Assembly (NCBI GenBank): GCA_934401755.1
Contig: CAKRSU010000008.1
Coordinates: 1 to 64,000 of the forward strand
Length of the DNA: 64,000 bases
Reading direction: 5' to 3'
Origin: an uncultured Oxalobacter sp.
GTDB lineage: Bacteria; Pseudomonadota; Gammaproteobacteria; Burkholderiales; Burkholderiaceae_D
Part shown: positions 8,780 through 18,722 of the stretch, piece after piece
How positions within the stretch are numbered: position 1 is the stretch's first letter
Layout: every line of letters starts with the position of its first letter
The notes under the pieces: model-generated
Databases searched by the model: none
What the model saw: the letters and a program-made list of their open reading frames with translations, nothing else
What the model was told of the DNA's origin: nothing
Program-made: the position numbers and the translations under genes

Positions 8780-10152
8780 TGATTCTTTAACTCCTGATTC
8801 TGTTCATGATGAAGCTTACGTGCGATAAATGCCCCCTTTCCATACTGAGCCAGTGGAATCCGAACAATATGCCCGCTTCCTGGTGCGACATGAATGGAAT
8901 GCCCAGCTTGATCGGTCATCTCAGACAATAATATCGTCGTATTTCCATCCGGATGAAAAATTTCTAATGTATCACCTACAGAAAATTTGTTTTTCACTAA
9001 AACGGTCGCCCAACCGTTGTCAGCATCAATAACATCCCCCACATAATGACTTTGATATAACTCAGAAGCCCCAGATATATAATTTTGATAATCCTTAGAA
9101 TGATGACGCACATAAAAACCATCGGTATATCCACGATTAGCCAGCCCTTGTAAAGCCCCTAATAAGCGAACATCAAATGGCTTTCCTGCTACGGCATCAT
9201 CAATTGCTTTTCGATATGCTTGCGCCGTTCGAACCACATAATAAATTGATTTGGTCCGTCCCTCTATTTTGAGCGAATCAACGCCAATTTTGACCAAACG
9301 CTCAATATGTTCAATCGCACGCAAATCTTTTGAATTCATGATATAGGTGCCATGCTCATCTTCCATAATAGGAAGCAACTGCCCTGCTCTTTTTTCTTCC
9401 TCAATGAAATACACCTTTTCTGATTCCGGATGACGAGGAACATTTCCAATTTCTGAGCGCATATGGCCTTCAATATCTGATGTTGATGGCACATCTACTA
9501 AATGAATGTCCCCTGTTTCATCTTCTTTAGCGGGATGAAGGCGATAATTCCACCGACAGGAATTGGTACAAATTCCTTGATTAGAATCTCGATGACTAAA
9601 ATATCCTGATAATAAGCAACGCCCAGAATAAGCAACGCATAAAGCCCCATGAACAAATACTTCAAGTTCCATTTCTGGACATTTTTGGCGAATTTCCTCG
9701 ATCTCTTCTAAAGAAAGCTCTCGAGAAAGAATAACACGTTTTAATCCCATTCTCTGCCAAAAACGAACATCCGCCCAATTAATGGAATTGGATTGCACGG
9801 AAAGGTGAATCGGGATATCCGGCCACTTATCCATAACCATCATAATCATACCAGGATCGGCCATAATCAATGCATCAGGCTTCATTTCAATCACAGGGAT
9901 CATATCATTGAGATATGTTTTCAATTTAGCATTATGGGCATAAATATTACTAGCAACATAAAATTTCTTACCACGCTGATGAGCCTCATCAATGCCCTCT
10001 TTTAAAGCATCAATCGAAGAAAATGCGTTATTTCTTGCACGCAAACTATAACGAGGCTGTCCTGCATAAACAGCATCTGCACCAAAATCATAAGCTGCCC
10101 GCATTTTATCCAATGACCCTGCAGGTAATAAAAGCTCTGGAGAAATTATCAT
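8776..10152 (-). CDS. trhP: U32-family tRNA hydroxylation protein TrhP (YegQ)
   Basis: A 458-residue protein of the U32 'peptidase' family that is not a protease. YegQ/TrhP is needed for prephenate-dependent 5-hydroxylation of uridine 34 in tRNA. It opens with ELLLPAGSLDKMRAAYDFGADAVYAG, the family signature. The iron-sulphur cysteines are visible as HGALCVAYSGRCLLSGYF followed by GICTNSCRW, four cysteines in the spacing known for this family. KSLKIEGRTKSIYYVVRTAQAYR and a C-terminal beta domain complete the long form. This length and the extra C-terminal domain distinguish it from UbiU and UbiV, found elsewhere in the window. It is coupled to dnaQ. Confidence 0.85.
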   Translation of the reverse strand: MIISPELLLPAGSLDKMRAAYDFGADAVYAGQPRYSLRARNNAFSSIDALKEGIDEAHQRGKKFYVASNIYAHNAKLKTYLNDMIPVIEMKPDALIMADPGMIMMVMDKWPDIPIHLSVQSNSINWADVRFWQRMGLKRVILSRELSLEEIEEIRQKCPEMELEVFVHGALCVAYSGRCLLSGYFSHRDSNQGICTNSCRWNYRLHPAKEDETGDIHLVDVPSTSDIEGHMRSEIGNVPRHPESEKVYFIEEEKRAGQLLPIMEDEHGTYIMNSKDLRAIEHIERLVKIGVDSLKIEGRTKSIYYVVRTAQAYRKAIDDAVAGKPFDVRLLGALQGLANRGYTDGFYVRHHSKDYQNYISGASELYQSHYVGDVIDADNGWATVLVKNKFSVGDTLEIFHPDGNTTILLSEMTDQAGHSIHVAPGSGHIVRIPLAQYGKGAFIARKLHHEQNQELKNQ

Positions 10153-10375
10153 AATTATTAAAAATGGATGGTTGGCTTCTGCATTTAAAAAAGGAGATTC
10201 CTAATCGACAGAATATCTTGATGTTATTTCTTGCCGAAATTCTGCTTAACGATTATTTCTATTTTTACAGACTTTGACCGTTTATTTGCAATCTCATCTG
10301 TAAAAATTGTTCTCCTCTAAAACAATATATATTGCCCTTTTAATTATCTATTTTTCAATAGCTTGCCATAAAAAC

Positions 10376-11236
10376 TTAAACAAAAAGAAACTCCGTTTTT
10401 TGATTAACAGAAAATGCTTCTGGCGCCATTGCCAACTGATGAAAACGCGTCAACATATCAATGAGTGCTGTACGTGGCCATGTATCAAGAGAATGAGCAG
10501 CATTTTTATAGATAATTGCTTGCGCTTGTCCACCGATCGTATTCAAAAAACGAGCTGTCTTTTCCGCTGTATCAATGGGCAATCGAGGATCTAATTGCCC
10601 TTGAAAGAAAATCGCAGGTATTAAGCAATGACTCTTTTGAGTAGCTAATATTTTCTGAGGAGAAGCATCTTCCATGATTTGTTCTGTTTTAAAAAAAGCA
10701 TTATGACACATCATGATATCCGTATTGTTTTGCCTTATTGCCATTTGATATCTTTCCCAAGGATCTAATACGCCCGAACAGGTCGCTAAAAAAGCGACCG
10801 AGGCATCCGTTATAGGAGTATCGATACTAAAATATTCAGACCCATCGTATTGAATAGCCGCCAACATAGCAAGATATCCGCCACTAGAAACGCCGAATAG
10901 CCCAATTCGATTAGCATCAATTTGATAATTATTGGCATGTTGCTTTAACCAACCAACAGATTGAATCACATCAATAATAGGTGCAGGATACGTAAATTCT
11001 GGTGCTAATCGGGTATCAATGGACAAAACAGCAACGCCCGTTTGTGCAATTAAATCGGTTAAACCAGAAACAGCCGTTCTATCCCCAGAAACCCAAGCGC
11101 CCCCATGAATACAAACAACCGCCGGCATATTTTCAATACCAATTGGACAATAAAGGCGAGCTTTTAAAGCGTAATTTGAACCTTTAATAAGATCAAATTC
11201 CGAAACTGTAATTTGATAAAAATTACTTATGATCAT
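10376..11236 (-). CDS. Alpha/beta hydrolase, esterase/lipase type
   Basis: A 286-residue hydrolase of the hormone-sensitive-lipase/carboxylesterase kind. The oxyanion motif HGGAW is at residues 44-48, and the nucleophile elbow GVSSGG at 115-120 has Ser117 as the likely nucleophile. Asp and His of the triad fit FFQGQLDPRLPIDTAEK and NAAHSLDTW. There is no signal peptide, so it is probably cytoplasmic. Kynurenine formamidase and small-ester esterases share this layout, and the substrate is not predictable. The gene is isolated: about 220 bases without features separate it from the U32 gene, and a tRNA-Leu gene precedes it. Confidence 0.8.
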   Translation of the reverse strand: MIISNFYQITVSEFDLIKGSNYALKARLYCPIGIENMPAVVCIHGGAWVSGDRTAVSGLTDLIAQTGVAVLSIDTRLAPEFTYPAPIIDVIQSVGWLKQHANNYQIDANRIGLFGVSSGGYLAMLAAIQYDGSEYFSIDTPITDASVAFLATCSGVLDPWERYQMAIRQNNTDIMMCHNAFFKTEQIMEDASPQKILATQKSHCLIPAIFFQGQLDPRLPIDTAEKTARFLNTIGGQAQAIIYKNAAHSLDTWPRTALIDMLTRFHQLAMAPEAFSVNQKTEFLFV

Positions 11237-11422
11237 ATTGTTGATCCATATGATTTATATCATGCAAAAAATTGATTGGCATTGAAAATACCTAAACGGC
11301 CAAACATTGCTCTTTAATAGTTTGAATAGGACTATAACAGGACACTCAATAATTGGAATAAACTTCCAATCATGATTTTTTAAGAATTCCTTAATAGATT
11401 CCAAAGGCTAAGGATGAACTTT

Positions 11423-11507
11423 TGGTGCGGATGATCGGACTTGAACCGATAAGGCTTTCGCCGAGGGATTTTAAGTCCCTTGTGTTTACCAATTTCACCA
11501 CATCCGC
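11423..11507 (-). tRNA. tRNA-Leu (anticodon UAA)
   Basis: An 85-base class II tRNA on the minus strand. The acceptor arms GCGGATG and CATCCGC pair, and the CCA end is encoded. The anticodon arm has the loop CTTAAAA with anticodon TAA. A long variable arm (CGGCGAAAGCC) and the T-loop GGTTCAAGTCC are present. Confidence 0.95.
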
Positions 11508-11547
11508 AATTCTGATTAAGAATAATGAATGCTGATCTGATCTTAAA

Positions 11548-11566
11548 CGCTTAATAACATTAAGCG
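11548..11566. repeat. Perfect inverted repeat upstream of tRNA-Leu(UAA)
   Basis: CGCTTAAT and ATTAAGCG flank a three-base centre, about 40 bases upstream of the tRNA gene in its direction of transcription. It could be an operator or part of a promoter region. The rest of 11508-11795 shows no gene. Confidence 0.4.
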
Positions 11567-11795
11567 AATCAATCTGATCAATAGATTGGTATTTTATCAG
11601 ATTTAAGATAAATCCCCAAATTTTTATTTAGTCATTCAACAATCCATTTGCTAATAAATCCCCTTTTCGTCCAAAACGAACCTAAATGTGATTGTATTCA
11701 ATGCTTTAATGAGTAAGCTGTCTACATTGTCATTATTTTCATCGGAAATTTTTGGGACCGATCAGAATAAATTATTCTTCATAATGTCATAAAAC

Positions 11796-12344
11796 CTAAA
11801 TATTTAATGACAATGCTAACTGTGCCGCTCTTTTTTTACCATCTGTATATGAAAGATCCTCGACACTTTCAAGTGCTGGAATCAAAATCTCATCAACAAT
11901 ATGACATTGAAGATAATGCATCGTTTTTTCAAATGAGAAACGTATGCCATCAAAAGTTTCCAGACTATTTTCAGCGCAACTTGAAATTAATGCGCATTGT
12001 TTTCCTTTTAAGTTCTTTTTCCCAATAATAAAAGCATAAAAATGATCCATGGCAGCTTTGATTTGAGCAGGAAAGGTATACCAATAAACCGGAGCCGCAA
12101 TCAGAATAAAATCAGATTCGAGAATTGGTCCAGCCATCTTATTGAAATCATGTCGATAAATACAGGCATTTCCCGTTGAATAACACTTATTGCATCCCCG
12201 ACATCCCGATATTTTCATGAAAGCCGTATCAAATTGGAGAACTTGATGCCCTTTTAAAGAAGCGGCTTCAGTAAAACTATGCACTAAATTAAACGTATTT
12301 CCGTGTCGTCTTGGACTACCTGTTAATACAACAATTTTTCCCAT
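11796..12344 (-). CDS. Iron-sulphur flavoprotein-like NAD(P)H-dependent FMN reductase
   Basis: A 182-residue flavodoxin-fold protein. The FMN phosphate loop is LTGSPRRHGNT (residues 8-17). A compact cysteine cluster Cys48-x2-Cys51-x2-Cys54-x6-Cys61 (GCRGCNKCYSTGNAC) follows. This spacing matches the CX2CX2CX4-7C motif known from 4Fe-4S iron-sulphur flavoproteins, though many annotated NADPH-dependent FMN reductases share part of it. The stretch APVYWYTFPAQIKAAMDHFYAF is the second conserved flavodoxin-reductase block. It probably transfers electrons in the cytoplasm; the partner is unknown. It precedes no obvious operon partner, although the amidotransferase gene lies 38 bases upstream on the same strand. 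Confidence 0.78.
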   Translation of the reverse strand: MGKIVVLTGSPRRHGNTFNLVHSFTEAASLKGHQVLQFDTAFMKISGCRGCNKCYSTGNACIYRHDFNKMAGPILESDFILIAAPVYWYTFPAQIKAAMDHFYAFIIGKKNLKGKQCALISSCAENSLETFDGIRFSFEKTMHYLQCHIVDEILIPALESVEDLSYTDGKKRAAQLALSLNI

Positions 12345-12382
12345 GTTCTTTAATCAATCAAACTGGTATGAAACTGCACAAA

Positions 12383-13081
12383 CTAACCAATGTCTTCAGC
12401 CATACAACAAAAATTCTTAAGAATTCTTTGAGGCCATTCTGTTTTATCAACAAAAGAACAAATTGATAAATGATCCTCCCCTGCATAATCTTCCCATGCC
12501 AGCTGTAAAATCTCTTTTGTAAATTCTGGATGGAATTGAACAGAAAAAGCACTTGTGCTATAGCGCAACATCTGACAACTGTCTTTTTCCGAATAGGCTA
12601 ATATTTCAGCATTTTGGGGAGCCTCAAGAACACTTTGTTCATGAAAAAGATTGGCTTTAAAAGTTGTCGGAAATCCATCTAAAAGTGGATTTGTTTTTCC
12701 TATTTCCGTAAGCTTTACATCTAAAGCGCCTTTTTCTCCGCCATATGGGTTAATTCCAACTTTGCCGCCCAATGCATCAGCCATTAATTGATGACCATAA
12801 CAAACCCCAAGCATAGGGGTATCAATTTTAATAGCTTGACGAATCCATTGGGCAGTTCTCTCACTCCAATCTGCCCGATCTGTTACCATAGACCAAGATC
12901 CCGTAATAATGGCTCCTTTGACCAACTCAGGAGATGGGATATCATCTCCTTTATAGGGTCTAACAACTTCCGCTTTTTTCCCATACTTGGCCAATTGATT
13001 AATAAACCACTGAGCTGTATTCCCCCATTTTTCAGCAATTTTATGGGGAGACATTCCCATTTCGATAACTAAAAGTGCCAT
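12383..13081 (-). CDS. Class I glutamine amidotransferase-like protein
   Basis: A 232-residue single-domain amidotransferase related to the GMP synthase glutaminase domain. The nucleophile elbow is LGVCYGHQLM with Cys94, and the catalytic His184 and Glu186 lie in VQFHPEF. All three residues are present, so it should hydrolyse glutamine or a gamma-glutamyl compound. No synthetase domain is attached or adjacent. Stand-alone members include gamma-glutamyl-putrescine or peptide hydrolases as well as unknowns, so the substrate is open. AGGAGG stands six bases before the ATG, which fixes the start. Confidence 0.82.
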   Translation of the reverse strand: MALLVIEMGMSPHKIAEKWGNTAQWFINQLAKYGKKAEVVRPYKGDDIPSPELVKGAIITGSWSMVTDRADWSERTAQWIRQAIKIDTPMLGVCYGHQLMADALGGKVGINPYGGEKGALDVKLTEIGKTNPLLDGFPTTFKANLFHEQSVLEAPQNAEILAYSEKDSCQMLRYSTSAFSVQFHPEFTKEILQLAWEDYAGEDHLSICSFVDKTEWPQRILKNFCCMAEDIG

Positions 13082-13265
13082 TACTACCTCCTGTTCTTAA
13101 AAAACAATCTATTTATATAATGACAATAAAAAGTTAATCATCAATTAACTAATAAACAATGGTTATTGTGATCAGAAATCGCTCTTTAACTCATATCTTT
13201 ACAAAAAATTTCGAAAAAAAGAACTTTTTAACCATAACTACAAATAAATAATAATTATTATTCAT

Positions 13266-14192
13266 TTAAAGCAGTGTTAACCACACCGCTAATGTCACAA
13301 TACCAAACAAGGTTGATAAAAAAATCGTACGTGACGCAATTCCTCCACCTTTTCCATACAATTCGGCCAACATAAAAGGTCCCGTTCCTGTTGGTAAAGC
13401 AGACAAAATAACAGCCGATTTTGCCCATATCAACGGCATATCAAAAACATAGAAAGCCAAATACCAAACAATTAAAGGTTGAAGAATCAATTTAAGCAAT
13501 GTTAATTCAATCGATACCACCGCACTGGTTCTTTGTTGTCGTTCTGCCAGAAAAATGCCTGTTGCAACCAATGCACAGGGACTAGCGGCACTCCCTAAAA
13601 TTTTAATTGACTGTAATACCCCATAAGGTAAATGTAATCCGCTAATCATAAATACCCCGGCTAAAGCAGGCGCTGCGATCAACGGATTTTTGCATAGCGA
13701 AACACCAACATTTTTAAAGGTTGACAATAAACTTTTTCCTGTTTGAAGGCCTGCTTCAATCAAAATAATAGATGCCGCAAAATTAACAGAGACCGTTAAA
13801 ATGGCACTAACCATCGTTGGTGCTAATTTATCAGCGCCAAACGTTAATGCACAAAGTGGAATACCGATATATCCAGTATTCGCATAAGAAGCTGAAGTTG
13901 CATCAATCGTCGCACTAACCAGGCTTTTCGTTCTAAGCCAGTGAATCGCTAGCACGATAAAAAAAATCACAAAAACACCTAATTCAAAGGCGCAAAGAAA
14001 CCCAGGTTGATATAACTCCGACCAAGAACTATCAACCAAAATATTAATCATTAATGCGGGTAACGCTAAAAAGACAACAAAACGATTCAATTCTTTACAA
14101 GCATTACTACCTAAAATATTTCGCCAACGCAATAAATAACCAGCAATAATCAATGCAAAAACAGGTAAAACGATATTAGCAACAGCAAACAT
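13266..14192 (-). CDS. AEC (auxin efflux carrier) family transporter
   Basis: A 308-residue inner-membrane protein with about ten hydrophobic segments. The typical opening is IVLPVFALIIAGYLLRW, the central SYANTGYIGIPLCALTFG motif contains the family's Asn-Gly-Gly region, and the end is SALPTGTGPFMLAELYGKG. AEC proteins (for example MdcF and MleP) move malonate, malate or similar organic acids; the substrate here cannot be told. I start at the ATG beginning MFAVANIV because it gives the usual length. In-frame GTG/ATG starts further up would add about 22 residues, and none has a good ribosome binding site. It diverges from trxB. Confidence 0.8.
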   Translation of the reverse strand: MFAVANIVLPVFALIIAGYLLRWRNILGSNACKELNRFVVFLALPALMINILVDSSWSELYQPGFLCAFELGVFVIFFIVLAIHWLRTKSLVSATIDATSASYANTGYIGIPLCALTFGADKLAPTMVSAILTVSVNFAASIILIEAGLQTGKSLLSTFKNVGVSLCKNPLIAAPALAGVFMISGLHLPYGVLQSIKILGSAASPCALVATGIFLAERQQRTSAVVSIELTLLKLILQPLIVWYLAFYVFDMPLIWAKSAVILSALPTGTGPFMLAELYGKGGGIASRTIFLSTLFGIVTLAVWLTLL

Positions 14193-14363
14193 AATAAAAT
14201 GGTAAAAATTAAGTCTTTCGAAGAATACTCCAAAACACCCAATCATACATAATGTCACTAAGAGGAATGCATCAAATAGATCTAAGTGTTAATAATTGAG
14301 ATTCTTCTCTTAATCAAATCATTTAGTCTCTGAAAAATTATGATGATTCTGATAAGCTAATAG

Positions 14364-15371
<1,008 letters not shown>

Positions 15372-15416
15372 ATATACGAATTAATATCTCACTATACGTG
15401 TTATTAAGGAATGAAT

Positions 15417-15956
15417 ATGAATAATACCCATTCAAATCCGATTATTTTCAATCAAATTGATCGATTTCAATTTAAAATCAATTTTGAAGGTAATAACACC
15501 TCTATGATTGTTGATGAACCAGAACCCTATGGTAAAAATAGTGGTCCTAGTCCAGAACAACTATTATGCGCTGCCGTTGCCAATTGCATGTCCAATTCTT
15601 TATATTCGGCAATCAACAGAAAAAATCCTGATCCTGCCCCATTAACAACAATAGCAACAGCAATCCTTGGTCGAAATGCAGAGAATAGATTACGCATTCA
15701 AGCAATTGAAGTCTCCATTAAATTAGGAAAATCCATTGCTGAACTTGGTGATCTAGAACAAGCATTAGCGCGTTTTGAAGATTTCTGTACTGTCGCAAGC
15801 AGTGTTAATCAAGGGATTCCTGTTAAATGCCGCATTACAGACTGTGAAGGCGCTATTCTAAAAAATGAATTAGATGATATATCTGATTTTGAAGATCATA
15901 CAGAATGTTCTATTGATGGAACTGGATGCTCATGTGGATGTGGAATGGAACATTAA
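15417..15956 (+). CDS. OsmC-like peroxidase-type protein with Cys-rich tail
   Basis: A 179-residue OsmC/YhfA-type protein. The two peroxidatic-pair regions are present: LLCAAVANCMSNSLYSA with the first conserved Cys, and FEDFCTVASSVNQGIPVK with the second. OsmC/Ohr proteins reduce organic hydroperoxides. The C-terminus extends into ECSIDGTGCSCGCGMEH, a four-cysteine tail with a final His that is unusual for the family and looks able to bind a metal. AAGGA lies six bases before the second ATG, so I prefer it to the ATG directly abutting the AAGGA. It sits between trxB and the old yellow enzyme, which fits a redox-stress role. Confidence 0.82.
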   Translation: MNNTHSNPIIFNQIDRFQFKINFEGNNTSMIVDEPEPYGKNSGPSPEQLLCAAVANCMSNSLYSAINRKNPDPAPLTTIATAILGRNAENRLRIQAIEVSIKLGKSIAELGDLEQALARFEDFCTVASSVNQGIPVKCRITDCEGAILKNELDDISDFEDHTECSIDGTGCSCGCGMEH

Positions 15957-15998
15957 AAAATACTTAATATTCTTAAGATGAACGGCATTGGAGCTGCT

Positions 15999-17099
15999 AT
16001 GTTTACAAAATTATTAACTCCAGTTGAAATTGGTGGATTCAAATTGCCAAACCGTATTTTCATGGCTCCATTAACGCGTAATCGTGCAGGTGAACATAAC
16101 GAAGCCACTGAAATGAATGCGATATACTATGCACAGCGTGCTTCTGCAGGATTAATCATCACCGAATCGATGCAAATTTCTGAACGTGCTCAAGGTTACG
16201 CTTATACACCAGGCATTTACACTGACCTTCAAGAAGCAGGATGGAAAAAAGTCGTCAATGCCGTTCATCGACGAGGAGGACATATTTCTGGACAAATTTA
16301 TCATGCTGGACGTATTTCCCATTCAGCATTACACCATGGACTCCCTCCACAAGCCCCATCAGCGCTTATTGCAGAAAATACAAAATGTTTTATTCAAGGA
16401 AAAGATGGTAGTTTAGATTTTGTTCCTGTAGAAAAACCTGAAGCCGTTTCTTTTAAAGACATTCAAATCATTCTTGACGATTTTTACCATGCCGCTAAAC
16501 GTGCAGTAAGAGCTGGATTTGATCTGCTTGAAGTGCATGCAGCGAATGGTTATTTATTGCACCAATTTCTTTCTACCAATACGAATATACGGACAGATTT
16601 GTATGGTGGATCTCTAGAAAACCGAGCCCGACTAACATTAGAAGTCTTTGATATTTTTACAGATATAATTGGTCAAGGTCGAGTTGGGATTCGCATTTCG
16701 CCTAACTTTAACATTAATGGTATAGCCGATGCAGAATGGAAAGCAATGACATTTTATTTAATTACGCAATTAAATAAAAGAAAAACGGCTTATTTGCATA
16801 TTGCAGAACCAAGTTGGGTTGGTGGAAAACCATTTTCTAATAGTTTTAGAGCAAGCATTAGAAAAGCTTTTTACGGTCCAATTATTTTGGCGGGCAGCTA
16901 TACACCAGAGCTTGGAGAACAGGTACTTCAAAACGGTTATGCCGATGCTATCGCTTACGGTCGAAGTTTTATTGCAAACCCTGATTTGGTTGCTAGAATC
17001 AAGCAAAATGGCCCTTATAATACCCTTGATAAAAAAACAATTTACCGTCGCGGCATGGAACATGGTTATTTAGATTATCCTTTTCTAACTAAAGAATAA
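15999..17099 (+). CDS. Old yellow enzyme family alkene reductase
   Basis: A 366-residue FMN-dependent NAD(P)H oxidoreductase that reduces activated C=C bonds or nitro groups (NemA/XenB group). FMN and active-site motifs in order: RIFMAPLTRNRA near the N-terminus, a GQIYHAGRISH block, HAANGYLLHQFLS with the catalytic His and Asn, then TDLYGGSLENRARL, and a C-terminal GRSFIANPDLV. Length is typical. GGAG lies six bases before the chosen ATG; an ATG 21 bases further up is in frame but lacks a ribosome binding site. It follows the OsmC-like gene by about 40 bases. Confidence 0.9.
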   Translation: MFTKLLTPVEIGGFKLPNRIFMAPLTRNRAGEHNEATEMNAIYYAQRASAGLIITESMQISERAQGYAYTPGIYTDLQEAGWKKVVNAVHRRGGHISGQIYHAGRISHSALHHGLPPQAPSALIAENTKCFIQGKDGSLDFVPVEKPEAVSFKDIQIILDDFYHAAKRAVRAGFDLLEVHAANGYLLHQFLSTNTNIRTDLYGGSLENRARLTLEVFDIFTDIIGQGRVGIRISPNFNINGIADAEWKAMTFYLITQLNKRKTAYLHIAEPSWVGGKPFSNSFRASIRKAFYGPIILAGSYTPELGEQVLQNGYADAIAYGRSFIANPDLVARIKQNGPYNTLDKKTIYRRGMEHGYLDYPFLTKE

Positions 17100-17313
17100 T
17101 TAAAAATTTGAGCCAACAACTATAATGAGATTTTAGTATTATTATTTTTGCCTATTATAAAATATTAATTATTTTAAAATCAAAATGATTAAATGAAATC
17201 CTTTTCATTTAAGTAATACTGTGATTCAGTTATAATTCATGGTTTTAATAAATTTAATAATAGTTATAATTATCAATACTAATTAATAAAATATATTGAC
17301 TGAGTTATTCTAA

Positions 17314-17868
17314 ATGAATTTAAAATATTATTTTAAACGAATGAAGGGAGGGCCACGAACTCTTCCTAAGCCTCCTATATCTGAATTACTTTTTGCATGG
17401 ATTGGTGGGTTTTTCGGTATTTTTGGAGTATGGTGGCTTAATCACTTTATGGGACTCCAATCTAATGAAAATCTATATTTAATTGGTTCTTTCGGGGCAT
17501 CCGCCGTACTAATTTATGGCGTACCTGGCGGTCCTCTTTCACAACCCAGAAACATTATTGGTGGACATTTTGTTTCAGCCATTGTTGGAGTTTCTGCGTA
17601 TTACCTCTTATCATTTGACATTCCTTTAGCAGGCGCAGTTGCAGTAGCAACAGCTATTGTCGCTATGATGGTAACTCAGACAACTCATCCTCCGGGAGGT
17701 GCAACTGCTTTAATCGCGGTTATCAGTGGAGATTCTGTACACAATCTTGGCTATTTATATGCTTTTTCTCCAGTACTTGTTGGGACAATTATCATGACAA
17801 TCGTTGCAGTACTCATAAATAATTTATCGTCAAACAAAGAGCGGCACTATCCTAAGTACTGGATTTAA
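17314..17868 (+). CDS. HPP family integral membrane protein
   Basis: A 184-residue protein with a basic, proline-rich N-terminus (KRMKGGPRTLPKPP) and four to five hydrophobic segments. It has the two blocks that define the HPP family: GSFGASAVLIYGVPGGPLSQPRNIIGGH and THPPGGATALIAVI, with the His-Pro-Pro motif. Related plant and cyanobacterial proteins transport nitrite, but the bacterial role is largely unknown. It is preceded by about 210 bases of very AT-rich DNA without a recognisable feature and followed by tRNA-Leu(UAG). Confidence 0.82.
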   Translation: MNLKYYFKRMKGGPRTLPKPPISELLFAWIGGFFGIFGVWWLNHFMGLQSNENLYLIGSFGASAVLIYGVPGGPLSQPRNIIGGHFVSAIVGVSAYYLLSFDIPLAGAVAVATAIVAMMVTQTTHPPGGATALIAVISGDSVHNLGYLYAFSPVLVGTIIMTIVAVLINNLSSNKERHYPKYWI

Positions 17869-17963
17869 ATGACTTTTTATAGTTTATAGTAATAAGTTTT
17901 TCTATTATTTAATTTTTTGCTGCAAATTTTTAGATAAATGCAGTAGAATATCGTCTGCTGTGA

Positions 17964-18048
17964 GCAAAGGTGGCGGAATTGGTAGACGCACCAGATTTAG
18001 GTTCTGGCGCCGAAAGGTGTAGGGGTTCAAGTCCCCTCCTTTGCACCA
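17964..18048 (+). tRNA. tRNA-Leu (anticodon UAG)
   Basis: An 85-base class II tRNA including encoded CCA. Acceptor GCAAAGG pairs with CCTTTGC. The anticodon loop TTTAGGT lies in a CCAGA/TCTGG stem, giving anticodon TAG. The long variable arm is GGCGCCGAAAGGTGT. It marks the left border of the decayed restriction island. Confidence 0.95.
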
Positions 18049-18174
18049 CAACACAATTCTCATAATCTAGTAAAATCCAATAAAACATCCATAAAAACAA
18101 GCGTTTAGGGTCTTTCTTTTTTTGTTCTGCTTCTCGTAAACTCTCCTAGAAATACGTATTTTTTGGCTTTCAAA

Positions 18175-18205
18175 ATCCCCAAAATATCCCCAAGGAAATC
18201 CCCAA
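18175..18205. repeat. Three ATCCCCAA direct repeats in helical phase
   Basis: ATCCCCAA occurs at 18175, 18186 and 18198, with periods of 11 and 12 bases, about one helical turn. It lies about 130 bases beyond the tRNA-Leu 3' end. Tandem short repeats beside an occupied tRNA site resemble the arm-type binding sites of tyrosine integrases. No integrase gene remains here, so this is inference. Confidence 0.4.
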
Positions 18206-18230
18206 TGGCATCATTTGGCTAGGGGATATG

Positions 18231-18281
18231 CTAAAAAAATAGGCATAACATGTTTTTGATGTTGTGCCTATTTTTTTTAGC
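18231..18281. terminator. Bidirectional terminator-like stem-loop at island edge
   Basis: CTAAAAAAATAGGCATAACA pairs with TGTTGTGCCTATTTTTTTTAG around a short T-rich loop. The stem is long, with A and T runs on both flanks, so it could end transcription from either side. It lies just outside the Mod gene fragment. Confidence 0.6.
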
Positions 18282-18289
18282 TCGTCCCC

Positions 18290-18722
18290 TCTTTTTGAGG
18301 GAGAGCCATATAATACCGTCTTTGGAAAGCAGATTTCTCGCTAACATCAGTCGTGAATAAATCATGCTGCACCAATCGGAATGAAAGCGACCGTTGCCGT
18401 CAGTATTTTTATAGCGCCGGTACCTTCATCGTTGACCTCTCCACTCTTCATCGCGAAATCGTCTCGGCAGATGAAGTCATTGCCGGTGTTGTAGGGTGAT
18501 CAATATAGATCATCTTCATCTTGCCGAGATAGCTTTCCTGCAACAGCTTCAGTACTTCAAGGTTGTCGCCCTCAATGTAGAGGTTCTCCGTGCCGTCCCA
18601 GTTGACGCTCTCCTCCAGGCATAGACGCAGAGTCTTGCGAATCGGATTGTTGGCCTCCACAATGGCCGCTTTTTTGCCTACCCAGGTAAATTCATATGCT
18701 TCGTCGCTCTCAATAACTTCTC
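18290..18722 (-). pseudogene. Type III restriction methyltransferase (Mod), internal fragment
   Basis: About 140 codons of a type III Mod adenine methyltransferase, broken by frameshifts. Read from the high coordinate: GEVIESDEAYEFTWVGKKAA, then NLYIEGDNLEVLKLLQESYLG and KMKMIYID. The SAM-binding DPPYNTGND motif has become DHP, then resumes one frame over as YNTGNDFICRDDFA. After a second shift GNGRFHSDWCSMIYSRLMLA and KDGIIWLSL follow. The first 60 or so residues and everything after WLSL are missing. The 5' end is fused to the last codons of the HEPN-like gene, where a TAG stops the Mod frame. It cannot make an active methyltransferase. Confidence 0.85.

Noticed and set aside
10307..10594. 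Small plus-strand membrane or lipoprotein gene
   Set aside because: Most of the frame is antisense to the well-supported alpha/beta hydrolase gene, and it has no good ribosome binding site.
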